This document shows, one piece after another, positions 43,454 to 56,344 of a stretch of 64,000 bases of DNA. How positions within the stretch are numbered: the stretch's first letter is position 1; every line of letters starts with the position of its first letter. The stretch is from Congeria kusceri. Taxonomy: Eukaryota; Mollusca; Bivalvia; Myida; Dreissenidae. The position numbers and the translations under genes are program-made. The notes beneath the pieces were generated by a model. It did no database searches, was not told where the DNA came from, and was given only the letters and a program-made list of their open reading frames with translations. The stretch covers positions 57,997,681 to 58,061,680 of the forward strand of contig CM051025.1 of assembly GCA_027627225.1 (NCBI GenBank), given 5' to 3'.

Positions 43454-46229
43454 GACATCAAAGAGCTGGATGCGTGTTGCAAACTATTTTAAGTCAAATA
43501 CAGTTCAGAAATGATTGATCATATTATAATATACCAATTACACATGTGATTAATTTCAAAAACGTTCTCTGATATCACGCGCTTCATACAAAGTTTGTTT
43601 TGTTATTGTCTAAGAAAAAATTGCAAACGATTTGTATTGTTTAATAATAACTTAATAAATTATTCTGACTGGCTTTATTTCAAGGTTTATTTTAATTTAT
43701 CCAAACCGTTGTGCGCGTGTAGTACTTAAAATACATTCTTAACTACCTTTATTAGCGACATATCAGTAAACATTACCGGGAAATGCACAAAAAATAAGGG
43801 GAGTGTATTCGTTACTTATAAAATCATATATAGCTTTCACAAATTTAAATAACCCAAGTATCAACTGCGTTCAGAGACCTAGTTATTAATGTTGAATTAT
43901 AATATGCCATAAAAGAGGAAGCATGTTTTGTACATTTACAAAAAGTGTACATATGAATACTAACATGTCCCGATTGCTGTTATCTAGCCACGCATCGCGT
44001 TCCACAATGACATCTGGGTGGATCTTCACAATTACATACATACGTATCTTCTCTCTATCTTGCTATAAAGTATCAATGACACTAAACGGCGACAAAATTG
44101 CCAGTCCTTCAAAATATAAGCATGTTATTAATAGCAATCATCGATCACAAAGGCCAGATAGAGGGCTCATAAAGTCGCCAAGTTGTGGAGTCATTTTTAC
44201 CTTCTTCGAGATACCATCTTCGGCGTGAAAGCCATAAGATATCCATGCTGTGGTCAATTATGGAATATTAAACTCATTAGAGGTCTGATTGCTGCGTATA
44301 ATGAGCTGAATTATGGCCCTTTGACACCGTCTTTAAGACGTTGCAATTGATCATAAACATGAAACCGTAATGATAATTTAATGCTGTGTTTATTATCAAA
44401 TTTACCATCATTAACTTCGATCATGATTTGCCTGCATTCACAAAGACGTCCATTTTTTCGAAATTTAAATTTTAATGAGTTCTGACAGAGTGGCCTTGAT
44501 GGAAAAAATAACATTTCAGTTACAGCCTGTCCACGTCGTCAAGTTAATTCGTTTTCTGAAAATAAAATATACATTTATTTTAGTGAATAATACTGATTTA
44601 CGGACCATTAGGGACATTCGGGAAATGCTCATGTAAGGTCGAAAGTTCACAGCCAAAAAGTAGTAACAAACAAATAATCGGACTTTAATGTTGGTCAATT
44701 ACTCAACTTGTTACTCACGTATTTTTTTCCGCACAAATATTCGCATGTTCGCATTCCATGCGTGGATATCTTACTACACTGTGGCAAGGGAAACGAGTGG
44801 AAATATATGTCATACAACACTGGGGCACAACCATCAGGTGGGATATATGTCAACATTCAAGTGGTTCCTATCTACACCTAGGGCTGCTTGAAGTTCATCC
44901 AATACCATATCTCTCATTGAGTTGGCCCGAATAACACTATGCACATTTAGGACACCCCAAAATCGAACTAAATTAACGAAAAGTGGAGTAAAAGTTCTTA
45001 ATATGATTGATAGTTTTAAAAGGAAAGCCATAAATCAACCAGCTAATCGTTTTTGAAGCTCTTTCCAATGTACACAGAATGAGACCATTATGTTGGCCAC
45101 ATTGTCCTAAAGGTCCCTGCAGATAAGCCGAAGAATAGACGGATTATGGACGTTAAGTGACGCATTAGAGGACTGAATTGCATTCGAAAAGCCGGAGACA
45201 ACATCAAGCCCGGTATCTCTCGGTATTGTCACAGGCATTAAACAGGGCCCCCTAGCTCAGTAGGAGCGTTTAGCATCAAAACCACGCATATCTGTGCATT
45301 TCCTATGATTTTATTTTAAGTTTAAACGACCCAACTCCACTCCACGACCCGACTCCAGTGTAAGCCACGTTTATCCGCCTTTTCAGCATGGTGTCAAATG
45401 TCTTTATTTTCTATTAAAATGCTCAAATTGTTCAATTCAGTGTGAATCAACCAGCTTTAATTTTTAAACTGAATTCAAGTGTATATTATTTTGGGTCGTC
45501 TAGGATTATGGAGTAAATTTTCATATCAATAAAAACATGTATTTACATTGATAATATTTTCGAAATTTTACAAATTATAACGCTTACATTTACTGCAAAC
45601 GTTCTTTAAATGCAAACTGGTAATATAGTTTTGATAAACAAAGTGCAGTTCATTGTTTATTTTGGAACAATTTTACTCTGTGTGTAGTTTAAGACTGTAT
45701 TAGCTTTTATCAAGACATTTTTTTGTAACTGATTTATTTACCTTGGTGTTAAGTATTTTGAAAATGCGCATTATTCATAGCTTACTGTAAACACTAAATA
45801 TATATTAGAGAAATATTTTTTATATATATTTGATTTAAAAGACTCTTAAATTCATAAATTGCGTTAACAATAATATAACAATATGCATTTTTGTTTCTTC
45901 TTCTTTCATGTACATGCGTGCGCTTGAATTTCAACGTCAGTATGTTTGTTGCTGTGACATGAAATTATTAGCCTGCTTATTATATTTTAATTGGTATTAA
46001 CTTGACATTTATCTGAAAGAAAAACATACCAACATTATTATTTTCATCGCTAAAATCAAGTTGTAAATATAGGATATGCAATAGACGGCAGACGTTGCAA
46101 ATCATCGAAGTAGGAAGTGTCAACTAGATCACCTTTAATTATCTCATTAGCAATCTAGATTACTTTAACTGATAGGTTAAAGAACAAAACAGTTGAGAAG
46201 TGAGATCGAATTCACGCTCGCGCTAACAA
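43454..46229. other. Non-coding upstream region
   Basis: No gene supported. A tRNA box A-like TAGCTCAGTAGGAGC occurs at 45253-45267 with no box B behind it. Confidence 0.35.
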
Positions 46230-46310
46230 TTATCGCCATTGGTCGCTTCAGTGACTGTTTACATTTTCGCGCTCGCTGATTGGTTTAAACTTTTAGAGGG
46301 CGGAGATAAC
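46230..46310 (+). promoter_or_regulatory. Candidate promoter elements of the protocadherin gene
   Basis: Two inverted CCAAT boxes (ATTGGTC near 46237 and GATTGGTTT at 46278-46286) and a GC box-like GGGCGG near 46300 lie about 500 bp before the ATG at 46802. No TATA box is evident. The transcription start is unknown. Confidence 0.35.
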
Positions 46311-46801
46311 ATCCGTTAATCGATAGTGTAAATATCGGCTACAACTCGCTTGCTATTCACATCACAATTTGATAGCCATTGAGAAACGGTATTGGAATTC
46401 GGAATAAAAAATAACACTATCATTGGATTATCTGACATTGCATGAGAGATTCATTTACTAAGTTAATACAGAGGTAAATCCTTTTAGCAAAGTGGACTTA
46501 CGCTGTAATAGGATAAATTAGGTTTAGTGTTTTCATTCGATTGAAAAGAAACACTCTTTTGCCAGAGGGCAGAGCTGTAGTGGAACCGTTTCTTCACAAT
46601 AGCATTACTTGTGCTTGTTTTGATGAGAAAATAATATTTATAGTTCGTATTGTGCGAATCATAGTTGACAAATAGTGGCAAACAGTTCGGCGTCAGTAGA
46701 GAAAGTGTGGAGCAAGCGGACAGATGACTAACCCGAACTAAGGAAAACTATTTTGTTGTTTCGAGCAGTTTTTATTTGAACTGGGTAAATTTGTGTGCAA
46801 T

Positions 46802-49498
46802 ATGGCTGCTGCAGCTGGAAAAATTTCTGTCGTCAGTGTTTTAGTTCTTATTTTAGTGTGTGTCAGTGCGTCGGCACAGGATGTGTTGAAGTATTCTATA
46901 TACGAGCAGCTGCCGACGGGAACTTTCGTCGGTGACGTCCGCGAGGACTCAAAGCTCAGATCAACGGCGTCGGCAGAAGACTTTTCTCAGATCGATTATA
47001 GCTTATTGAAACAAGGTAAATCGTACGAGAGCTATTTTCGAGTGAATTCGGTAAACGGATCTCTGTTCACAGACGCTGTAATCGACAGGGAGACCATCTC
47101 AGAGTGCGTATACGAAACTAAATGTGTTCTGCTTATCAGCATTGTGGCTAAATCCAAAATCAGCGCGTTCTTCCGCACGTTGAAAGTGAATATTACAGTT
47201 ATGGACATCAATGACCACGCACCAGTGTTCCCGGTGGACTTCACGTCGCTGAAGATATCGGAAGTGGCAACCGTCGGTTCCTCCGTCGCTGTCGTAGGTG
47301 CTACTGACGCTGATACCGGAAACTACAGCCTTCAGAGATACTACATCCAAAACGAGGACAGCCTCAATCTGCCGTTTACCACCACGTACGAAACATACGT
47401 CGACGGGAGTTCCGTAGTGAAGCTTCAAATTAAAGGTGACCTTGACCGTGAATCACGAGACAATTACAGCGTTGTCATAGTAGCGGAGGATGGGGGGGCT
47501 CCCCGTCTGACCGGAACAATGACGGTGAACATCAGAATCGATGACGTCAACGATAACGCGCCTGTGTTTATGAAGAAGGAATTCTTGGCCACAGTGAATG
47601 AAACACTGACCGTCGGCAGTGAGATCATCAAGTTGTCCGCCACCGACGCCGATATTGGTATCAACAGCGAGCTTGCTTACCGGCTTAGTAGAAACCAGAT
47701 TGGTCAGATACAGGAAATGTTTGACTTGAATGCTAACACGGGTTCACTGACTTTGAAGCAGAAATTTAACAGCGGCGGAGAGTTCAAGATCATTGTGGAG
47801 GCAAGCGACAAAGGCACTCAGCCGCTCATGTCCCAGACAGTAGTCATGGTTACCGTCGTGGACTCTGACAACAATCGCCCCAAGGTCAATGTCAACTTGT
47901 TCTCGAAAACGAACCTCGGATCTGTCTCTGAGTTTGCAGACATCGGGACCGTGGTTGCACACATCGCTATCGAAGACAAGGACACTGGGGCGAACGGCGT
48001 CATCACCTGTGACATCACGAGCGACAACGATACGCTTAAGCTGCAGAGCTATGACGTCAACGAATACAAGGTCACCGTGGCTAAAGCTTTGGATCGTGAG
48101 GTGATGGACTATATAGATGCTACAGTGACATGCCACGATCTGGGGTCACCACCGGAAACGGCGTCCGTAGAGTTTGGTGTTCAGGTTATGGACGAGAATG
48201 ACCACACACCAGTGTTCGTGCAAGAGATCTACTTTGTGGACATCATGGAAAATAACGCTGAAGATATAGACATCGTCCATGTTTCAGCGATTGATAAAGA
48301 TATCGGAAACAACAGCCAGGTGTCGTACTCCCTTTGGGCTCCCGTCCCCTACCGATTTACCATGGACCCTCTGTCGGGAGGCATTCGTGCGCAGTCGGTG
48401 TTCGACAGGGAACGCGACTCCACCATCACGTTTTATGCGTATGCTAAAGACAACGGTCATCCCTCAAGAACTTCGACTGCTACTATTCAGATTAATATCT
48501 TAGATGAAAATGACAATGATCCGAAATTCGACAGCCCCATCTACGAATTCAATATCATGGAAAACCTACCAATGGGGGCTAAAATTGGAAACGTATCGGT
48601 TAGTGACGCAGATGCCGATCGGAATGGTCGCATTGGACTTTACATTGACTCTGCACTTCCGTTTGGAATTTCAAACACAGGTGAAATCACGACGAAAGAG
48701 TCACTAGACAGGGAAGACAAGTCCACGTACAGTTTCCTCGTGACGGCGTTCGACCACGGCGTCCCGTCCAGGAACAAAACCGTGAACGTGGTCATCTTCG
48801 TCGGTGATCAAAACGACAACGCTCCACGATTCGTGTTCCCTGACACGGAAAACTACACCGTTGAAGTCGGCAGCGAATCTCATCCGCGATCAGTTATCGC
48901 CAAAATCAAAGCGTTCGATCTTGATGAAGGACTCAATAGCCAGTTGTTTTACTCCATTGTGAACTCTAACGTGAGCAGCCTGTTCGCAATTGACGCTTAC
49001 ACGGGAGATTTGCTTCTCGTGCGCGCACTCTACGAATCGGACCCGCAGATTTTCAACCTTGGGCTCCGGGTGGAGGACAAGGGTAACCCTAGCCGTCACG
49101 CCACCACCTCGATGAATATATTCGTGATTCGTAAAGAACGGGCGTCTCCGGTTACTGACACGAAAGGTGAAAACCTTCTGATCGCTATCACAGTGAGCAC
49201 CGTTACATTCGTGCTCGTGTTCACCATAATATTAGTGCTGTGTATCCTCAGGCGACGCTGGAATTCTAAGAGAAATAACTCTGGATCGGAAGACAACTTT
49301 TGCGAAAAGGACAAAGAAGGACGTCGGGTGACGTTTTCAGATAACGTCGATATCAAGTCACCCAGTCCCGTACGTGATTCGCGACTTCCGGCGCTCGAAT
49401 CCATGACTACCTTTAGCTGCGACGGAAATGACAGCAGGGATTCGGATATGACTTCATCAACCGTCGATCTGGAGACGCCCATTCTCGACAAACAAATG
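46802..49498 (+). CDS. Protocadherin exon 1: signal peptide, EC1-EC7, membrane span, RRVTF
   Basis: 899 codons in one exon, ending phase 0 at ATG|GTGAGT. Without splicing, the frame runs on for 38 more codons to a stop at 49613-49615, which would give a short-tailed form that keeps RRVTF but lacks the SDSGRGGSE region. A nearby GTG-initiated reading three codons upstream is not the eukaryotic start. Confidence 0.93.
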
Positions 49499-52445
49499 GT
49501 GAGTGTTTTAATTGAAGACTTGGTGGTTAATTATTTTATTGTGCAATTTAAAGATCATGATCAGCGTCTACGAGTATTTACCAACTTTTCAAGATTCATT
49601 TTTATATTTTCATAGCATTTTTAATTCCGTAGGTATTGTTTCTCAAACACATTGATTAAAACGTCAGACCGATTCATGTGAATGATTCTCGCAGAATAAT
49701 GAAAAACGAATAAAAAAAATAGCGGAGTGCTATCAAATTTACATTTAATAAATGCAATTTTCGTGTTATCGCGAGAAAGGTATATTTCATATTTTCGTGA
49801 CTAACGCCACGCGATCCAGAAGTCCTTTTATGTCATCAACTCTGTACATGTTCGACTTCTTATCTGAAATTGGAATCTTCTTAAGTAATGAGGCGAACCA
49901 TTTCATGTTACAGTTTAGAAAATAACCCTAATTGGGCAGCTGTAAATTGCGTTAAATTAGAAAATGTAAACCATAATGTTTCAATTGTTGACAATTATAA
50001 GCGTATATATTCAAGGTGGCTTTTCTGCCTTCACTTTTTGTGTGTCTTGTAAATTTAAGTATGCTGGTTTTCATCGATTTTCAAAATTGTATTTTGTTAG
50101 TCAGACATAATTTATCAACATAAAATTAAATTAATAAATTAATTAGAAAATATAGTAAAATAACATTTTTTGCACTTATAACTTGACTAAAATGTTATCC
50201 TTTTTTATTTTCAATCTTAGTTAAAATATTTAATAACTGATATTAAAGAAGGCACGCCCATTCCAGACTGACCATGTACATGCAGATCAAAGTGGTGTTA
50301 GTTGTATGGTAAGAAATGGGTCAACTTAACAATGTACTTTGGTCACACTGTTACGTTAGTCAAGTATTTACGATTCACCCCCTTAATTTAAACTTTAAAT
50401 AATTTCTGTACATCAGGTGTGCACTTTACTAGTTGAAATAGTCCATAAAACCATGTGCTAAATTTTACGAACCAGTGAGAAATGAAATTACACTCTTTCA
50501 GCTCTTGGTATAGCTGTGATGTCGTATTTATTCGATTTACTCATAAGACTTTATAGTCGAACGTAAATGTTTCATTTAAGCACTTTAAACATCTGTAGTT
50601 AAACTATTAATTGAATTATTTATTCCCACTTACGACTTTAAATACCTTTCCGAGAGGGTGAAGCAAAGTTTCAAATATTTAAGTTTTATTAGTTATATAA
50701 ATTTACTTTGAAGCGCCCGTAGAAAAAGGCAACGCGCCTTAAAGCGGGGACCATACTAAGTACATTTCGTTTTGTGCGGTGTTCGAATGAAATACGTTGA
50801 ACTCTAATGTCTTTTTTATGTGCGTCGTAAGTACAAGAAATTACACTGATAAAGGTAACCATACCCGACCATCAAACGTCAGGCGAATTTCTTGCGACCA
50901 TAATCTAGGCGAGTTTATTGATTAAGCCTTTTATCTTTACATCTTTGCGTCATAAAATAATCATATAGTGGAAATAACTGTCCCTATCCCGATGAATTCC
51001 TTTCATAATTGATGAGTGAGCATTACCCGATGATTTTTACTTCAATTTCGTACCGGATTATTCTTCTTGTAATAAGTTAATTGTCGAGTAAAACGATTAT
51101 GATGTGTTGGTGGAGATAGTGCTGTTGTTGGCGTTGCTGGTGATGATGAAGGTGTCTTCAGTTCTCAACCCGATTCTTTCCCACTTACAAAAAAAAAACA
51201 CCGACTTGTTCATGTGCAAAGAAAAACTCGGTTCTGTTGTGGTCGACTATGTAATATCTACCCCCTCTAAACAAAACGACTTTCACTCATGCTTTGATTT
51301 AACTCTAAAGGAAGGGCAGGATATAGTTTTCAAAATATTAAGAATGGCGACAAATGACTGGCTACTTGTGAACTCTTTGTTTCTATTGAACAACAAATTC
51401 ATTTTTAAGCGGCGCATGGAAAAATCAATTATCCAACGTGTCGCAGTGTTTAACTTCCCCACCCCTTCCATTTAACCATTTAACATTACAATTAATATCC
51501 TCAATATGAACAGGTGATTAAAGCACTGCAGTTTTTGTTTGATAAAAAATACTCTACAACCCGAGAGATGTGGTCTTTGTATGAGTAGAAGTAGGCAAAA
51601 TCCATGGATGAAAATTGGCTGTATTGTAACCGAACAATGGACGCGGGGTTAAGCAAATACGTGGCGATGCCCCAACAATCCATACGTGTAATTTTCCCCA
51701 CATGTTTTATACTGGATTAAATCGTTTAATTTTTTTGATATTACGCTTTGCTAATAATTTAATTGCTATTTTGTATTCTTCAAATTGTAAGAGGCGGTAC
51801 AATGTAATTAACTTCACAGTTGGTCGGTTTAACGTTCTTTTCTCTGAGAGGGGTGACTCATTTCATTCGATCGAAAGACATTTTAACCGAATATTTATCC
51901 AAAGTGTAAATAAACATGTAGGAACGGTACATTTAAAACTGGATTTAGGTTTAACACATGTATATCATAAACAAATGTAGGTCTTAATTGAACTTAACAC
52001 TCCTATGTTAACTTGTCATTATTTTTGTTCACAAGACTATCTATTGATGGCCATGACGTTTCATTTTGTGAAGCGTATTATAGTCTTCATTTTGTTAAAT
52101 AAAATAATTTGATATTTTAGTTGTAATAGCATGTTTATGATGATTTGTTTGTAAAATTAGCTGTTACGTGTTATAATCACATATTAATTATTTGCTATCT
52201 TTTTTTTCAGAATACTTCGAAAGAAAAGGCTTCTCCGGTGACCAGATCTGACGTACTTCCGGGAATCCCGGAAGCGCGCGCCTTGCACCATTCCACGCCT
52301 CGTTGTGATTTCAACCAGCCTCGTTCTGACTGTCAGCTGTCTGCTCTTGAAAAACACAGCGCAGTTCTGAACTCTACCATCAAGGTAATATACAATTATT
52401 ACTTATTTATCAATATATTAGATTATTATTATTATTATTATTATT

Positions 52446-52480
<35 letters not shown>

Positions 52481-52583
52481 CATCATCATCATCATCATTA
52501 CCAATACCACCACAAAAACAATAACAATAATAATTAATAGATCTTCTTCTTCTTCTTTTCTTCTTCTTCTTCTTATTATTATA

Positions 52584-52615
<32 letters not shown>

Positions 52616-53588
52616 CACCTTACACTATTCATATTGTTTAGTGGTGAAGTTAAATGACATTTATTTATTTAAAAGTTTAATCATCAATTTAAACCACAAC
52701 ATCAATGTATCTTTCAGCCCCACGCCAGCAGCCGTCTCCATGACGACAACCACTCGCAGACGTCTGCCGACACCGTCACGAGCGACAGCGGCCGCGGGGG
52801 CAGCGAGCCGGACATTCACAGCGCCAATCTCTCCCAGTCACACGATTCCGGTGAGTTGATGTGCAAGTTGCATTTTTTTTTTTTTCGATGGAAGACATAT
52901 GAAAGCGTTGACTTAGAAATACTGTTTAATTTCATTTAATTTATTTATGTTTTAGCGATTGACATCTTTTAGCTGTGCATGTAACACTAAAATATATTTC
53001 GTTGAAATCATTCTACCTTAGACAGAAATAGGTAAACGTATGCTTAAGTTGAGGTGTTTGGATTAAATATGAAGAAGTGAACTATCTCTATTTTACCCCC
53101 TTTTCTTATTTGTAGAAATGAAACCCACGGCACAAATGCGTTACATGAAAGATCCAAAGCACAGCACGTTTGTTGAGCCGCCAAAACCCTGGCTGAACCT
53201 CGCAGATCTTCGTTATCACAACTGCCACAAACTTCCGGTTGCACAACAGCTCCATGACGACCGCAAACATCGCCTTCAGCTGAGAAACCTCGGGGAGCGC
53301 AAGAGCAGCCGACCGGCGTATCCGTCCACTGAGCGACTGCAGAGCGCACTCCGAACACAGAGTGACCGAAACATTGATAAAATGAGACTTCCGGTACTGC
53401 CCCGTCAGTCGGCGTTGCTACCTTCACAGACCGCCGAAATTGACCGCAGCTTTATGACGTATGACGAGGAAGATGACGACATGTCGACCACCACTTCCGG
53501 AAGCTACACGATCGACCAGGAGGACATCAGCCTCGATCTGAGATCGCCGATTCCAAGAGTCGCGGGTCTCCGAAGCTGTATTGTGTGA
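46802..53588 (+). CDS. Delta1-like protocadherin, 4 coding exons, 1158 aa
   Basis: A single-pass cell-adhesion receptor. The ATG at 46802 is followed at once by a signal peptide, and an in-frame stop lies a few codons upstream. Exons 46802-49498, 52211-52384, 52718-52850 and 53116-53588 have GT..AG borders and keep phase. Seven cadherin repeats are delimited by linker motifs at residues 135 (DINDHAP), 248 (DVNDNAP), 354 (DSDNNRP, degenerate), 464 (DENDHTP), 568 (DENDNDP) and 669 (DQNDNAP). LDRE-type motifs occur in repeats 1, 2, 4, 5 and 6. The membrane span is about 792-816. The tail has RRVTF at 841-845, the PP1-docking motif known from vertebrate delta1 protocadherins, and TSDSGRGGSE at 978-987. 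Seven repeats plus RRVTF favour the delta1 type over the six-repeat delta2 type. Calcium-dependent homophilic adhesion is expected from the family. Confidence 0.93.
49499..52210. other. Protocadherin intron 1
   Basis: A 2.7-kb AT-rich intron between donor GTGAGT (49499) and acceptor TTTTTTTCAG (52210). Frames in it (for example 51104-51475) are not supported as exons. Confidence 0.7.
52211..52384 (+). CDS. Protocadherin exon 2 (cytoplasmic tail)
   Basis: 58 codons, phase 0 at both ends, residues 900-957 (NTSKEKASPVTRSDVLPG... to ..NSTIK). Followed by donor GTAATA. A symmetric exon that could be skipped without a frame break. Confidence 0.85.
52418..52615. repeat. Mixed trinucleotide microsatellites in protocadherin intron 2
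   Basis: Successive runs of ATT, GTT, CAT, CAA/ATA and CTT triplets followed by ATT again. Open frames on both strands here are low-complexity artefacts. Confidence 0.95.
52718..52850 (+). CDS. Protocadherin exon 3 (SDSGRGGSE motif)
   Basis: Acceptor ATCTTTCAG, 44 codons plus one base, donor GTGAGT. Markedly GC-rich compared with the flanking introns, which fits constrained coding sequence. It encodes ADTVTSDSGRGGSEPD, a serine/glycine/acidic motif of the kind conserved in delta-protocadherin tails. Confidence 0.88.
53116..53588 (+). CDS. Protocadherin exon 4 (C-terminal tail) and stop
   Basis: Begins with two bases completing a Glu codon, then 156 codons and TGA. The tail is rich in Arg, Pro and Ser, with an acidic segment YDEEDDDMSTTTSGSYT near the end. 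The last residues are SCIV, a hydrophobic C-terminus that could bind a PDZ domain but does not match the common consensus well. Confidence 0.88.
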
Positions 53589-54990
53589 AATGTCGTCACC
53601 GCATGAAGTGTATACGTCATAAGGCTTGCCGGTCGAGTCGACGGAACGCTCCAAGGTCCGCCATATCCGGCACAAACATGCGTAGGTCTGATCAGGTCAC
53701 GTGAAAGAAAGAAGGAGAGATCGTGGTAAGTTTCATTTATTGTTGGTTAAGATAGGTGGTCATGAATATAATACAATAAATATTTATAAGATGTATAGTT
53801 ATGACATCAATGAACGTTATTACAATTAATTATGATTACTGCATTTGTATTTGAAAACTCGTGCAATATAATTCTTAAACGACTAAAAAAATATTGCTCA
53901 AAATAAGCAATTAATGCTCTAACAATAAGGCCTATATTTATAAGCAAATGTATGATAATTAAACAAAATTGTTATACATTTAATTTCAGATGGCAGAAAA
54001 ATAAGAAAATTTATCTGATGACGTTACGACCTTCTACTAGTGACCTCACTTCCGCGACCAAGTACACGCGCCGGGATGGTTTGAAACGAAGGGGCGGATA
54101 ACTCGACCGAAACGTGTCTCGCTCGGTGCTAGTGTTCGAACAATGCAGTGTTTAAATGTGCAATACTTTAGTGGTCTTTCAGTGTATTATTTATATACAA
54201 TATTTACGATTGTCGACAGGATTTTACAGTATTCGATGTATATATGTGAAAGAATTAAGCGTGGTGAACAATCGTTTCAGAAGAAGCGGCTGTTTCGTGG
54301 ATATAAGGCCAACAAATATTCTGTGTTTCGGGCAACCCGACCCTACCTAGCGAAAACCTCCCGACCCTAAAGTTTTTAGCGACGATTGTTTTCCTTGAAA
54401 TCCGTACTCGTCATATTTAGATATTTTTCTCTGTCTTTTGACCGAAATGTGTCTTTTAAAAAAAGTAAAAAACAAACTCAATCCCGATTTCAAACAAATT
54501 TGATAAAATTACTTATCATTGTGATAACACAAGAGAATATTCTGTATTTTAAATAGCACTTTATAAACAATAATCTGTATCCGCAATTCGAAACAGTTGG
54601 TCTTATACAATGTGTTTTAAAATTGATTATTATACGTTTTTTTTCAAAATAATACCTGATATATTTTCAACTATGTATAGGAGCAGGGTACCATGATTCA
54701 TTTTATGTATATCTATAAATTCTCAACTATATATATTACGAACAGGGTACCATTATTTATGTTAATGTATATATACAAACACTATTTTAAAATCAAGTGT
54801 CATTGTAATGTTTATGTATGCATGTATATAGTACATTTTCGTGTTCAATTGTTGCACATATGTAGTCCCATGTAACTTATGTTGGTATATTTATGATTTG
54901 TGTGTTTTAGTCGCTACGCAACCGTTATACATTGTTGTTATTGTTTGTAAAATATGAAACTTCAACAAATAAAAATATCAAAATCAATGT
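53589..54990 (+). other. Protocadherin 3' UTR with an intron
   Basis: A donor-like GTAAGT at 53726 and an acceptor TAATTTCAG ending at 53989 suggest a 3'-UTR intron. Candidate polyadenylation signals AATAAA lie at 54968 and 55013. If spliced, the junction is 137 nt after the stop codon, more than the usual 50-55 nt limit, so the transcript could be subject to nonsense-mediated decay. Confidence 0.5.
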
Positions 54991-56339
54991 GCAAAATTTG
55001 TTGTTCAGTTATAATAAAACATTACTTATAAGTATACTGATTAATTATTCTTAAAATACAGTAAGAAAAATAAGTATTTAGCAGTTAATCTATATAAAAA
55101 AAATCTTCATCCAGTTGTTTATACTTTGATATTCTTGTCCACAATTTTTGGTATTTAAAAAAAAAAGTCATTAAATGGCTTAACTGCACAAACTACACCA
55201 TCTGGAATAATCTTGACAAATATTATATAAAGAAAAAAAGTAAATTTAAAAAATTGCATCGCCGGGACTCAAAACTTTGTGATGGAGGTAATCTTGATTG
55301 AACATTCATACATCACACGCGCAGAGTTTCTATACAAAGGGAGTAAAATTAAGCGTAGTTAGACGCGCAATAAACAACACGAAAAAATAAGGAGTTAATT
55401 CGAGTTAATTCGAATTGTAATTGCCGAATTTTGTGTCGTAGTTTATCTGTAAAAACAACTGTCTGTCGTTCTGGTGCGCCCCCGTGGTTGGATTCCTACG
55501 CACCCGAACTCCAAAATCGTTGTTTATTAACCGATAAACAACGATAAGTCGACACTTATTTATTAAATACATTATTGCCAATGTTGACGCAACTTACGAT
55601 TTTAAGCACATGAAAATAAATGCCAGCCATCAATGCATTTTGAGAGCATTCATCAGTCAAACGCTCCGCTGAGGAGTGCCGCCATGTGCATTACCGATCA
55701 TCTATTATTTATTATACCTGCGCGTTTGTTAGTTTATAAAAGCACGTTCAGTTGATTAAAAGTATTGATTAAACATTAAAAAATAACAAAGCTATTTCTA
55801 CATTGTAAGCGAAGAAATAAAAAATGAAAAACAAATCTACACGTAATCGCTTGACAATGTGATACCCATGCATCAAGATTTACCGTTTTATATTTGGTAC
55901 AGTAGACTTTAGCCAATTTAAAGGCATTGCACCTGATTCTTAAAAATGCACTCAGTATATGTTACCATAACAAAATGTTAATCTCTACGTCAAATTGAGA
56001 GCGCATTTTGTGTATCTTTTTTGTTCAGACCAACATTTATTCACAGACTGACAAAATGACAACTGCAACGCAATGATATTTATAAGTTCTTTGGCTTTGT
56101 CGTAACCGGTGCCGCCCATATCGTATGCTTTTATCTGATTTTTTTCTTTGATCTTATTAAACCAGTAACATGCAATTCGCATTTTAACATTAAAAAATAA
56201 CAACAATAAACAGTGTATGCATGTTTATCCCTTCTGTCGTAGTCAGACAGACACAAAGACAGAAAAGGGAGCCACTTCCAGAAAGTCATATGCTCCGAGT
56301 TTCATTCTCGCCTTGTGATCATCGCCTGATACACACGTT
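54991..56339. other. Intergenic, repeat-containing
   Basis: Apart from the MITE copy at 55366-55550 nothing specific is seen; no gene supported. Confidence 0.4.
55366..55550 (-). mobile_element. MITE-like fold-back element, copy 3 (short)
   Basis: It carries GCGCAATAAACAAC at one side and TCGTTGTTTATTAACCGATAAACAACGATAA (about 55518-55547) at the other, with the shared internal text GTCGTTCTGGTGCG...CGCACCCGAAC. It is shorter and more diverged than copies 2 and 4, and its orientation is as in copy 2. Confidence 0.78.
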
Positions 56340-56344
56340 ATGTA

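Noticed and set aside
45253..45267. tRNA-like box A (TAGCTCAGTAGGAGC)
   Set aside because: No box B and no foldable cloverleaf follow, so neither a tRNA nor a convincing SINE.
46793..46801. Start of the protocadherin at an upstream GTG
   Set aside because: A nuclear eukaryotic gene would use the ATG at 46802, which is followed directly by a normal signal peptide.
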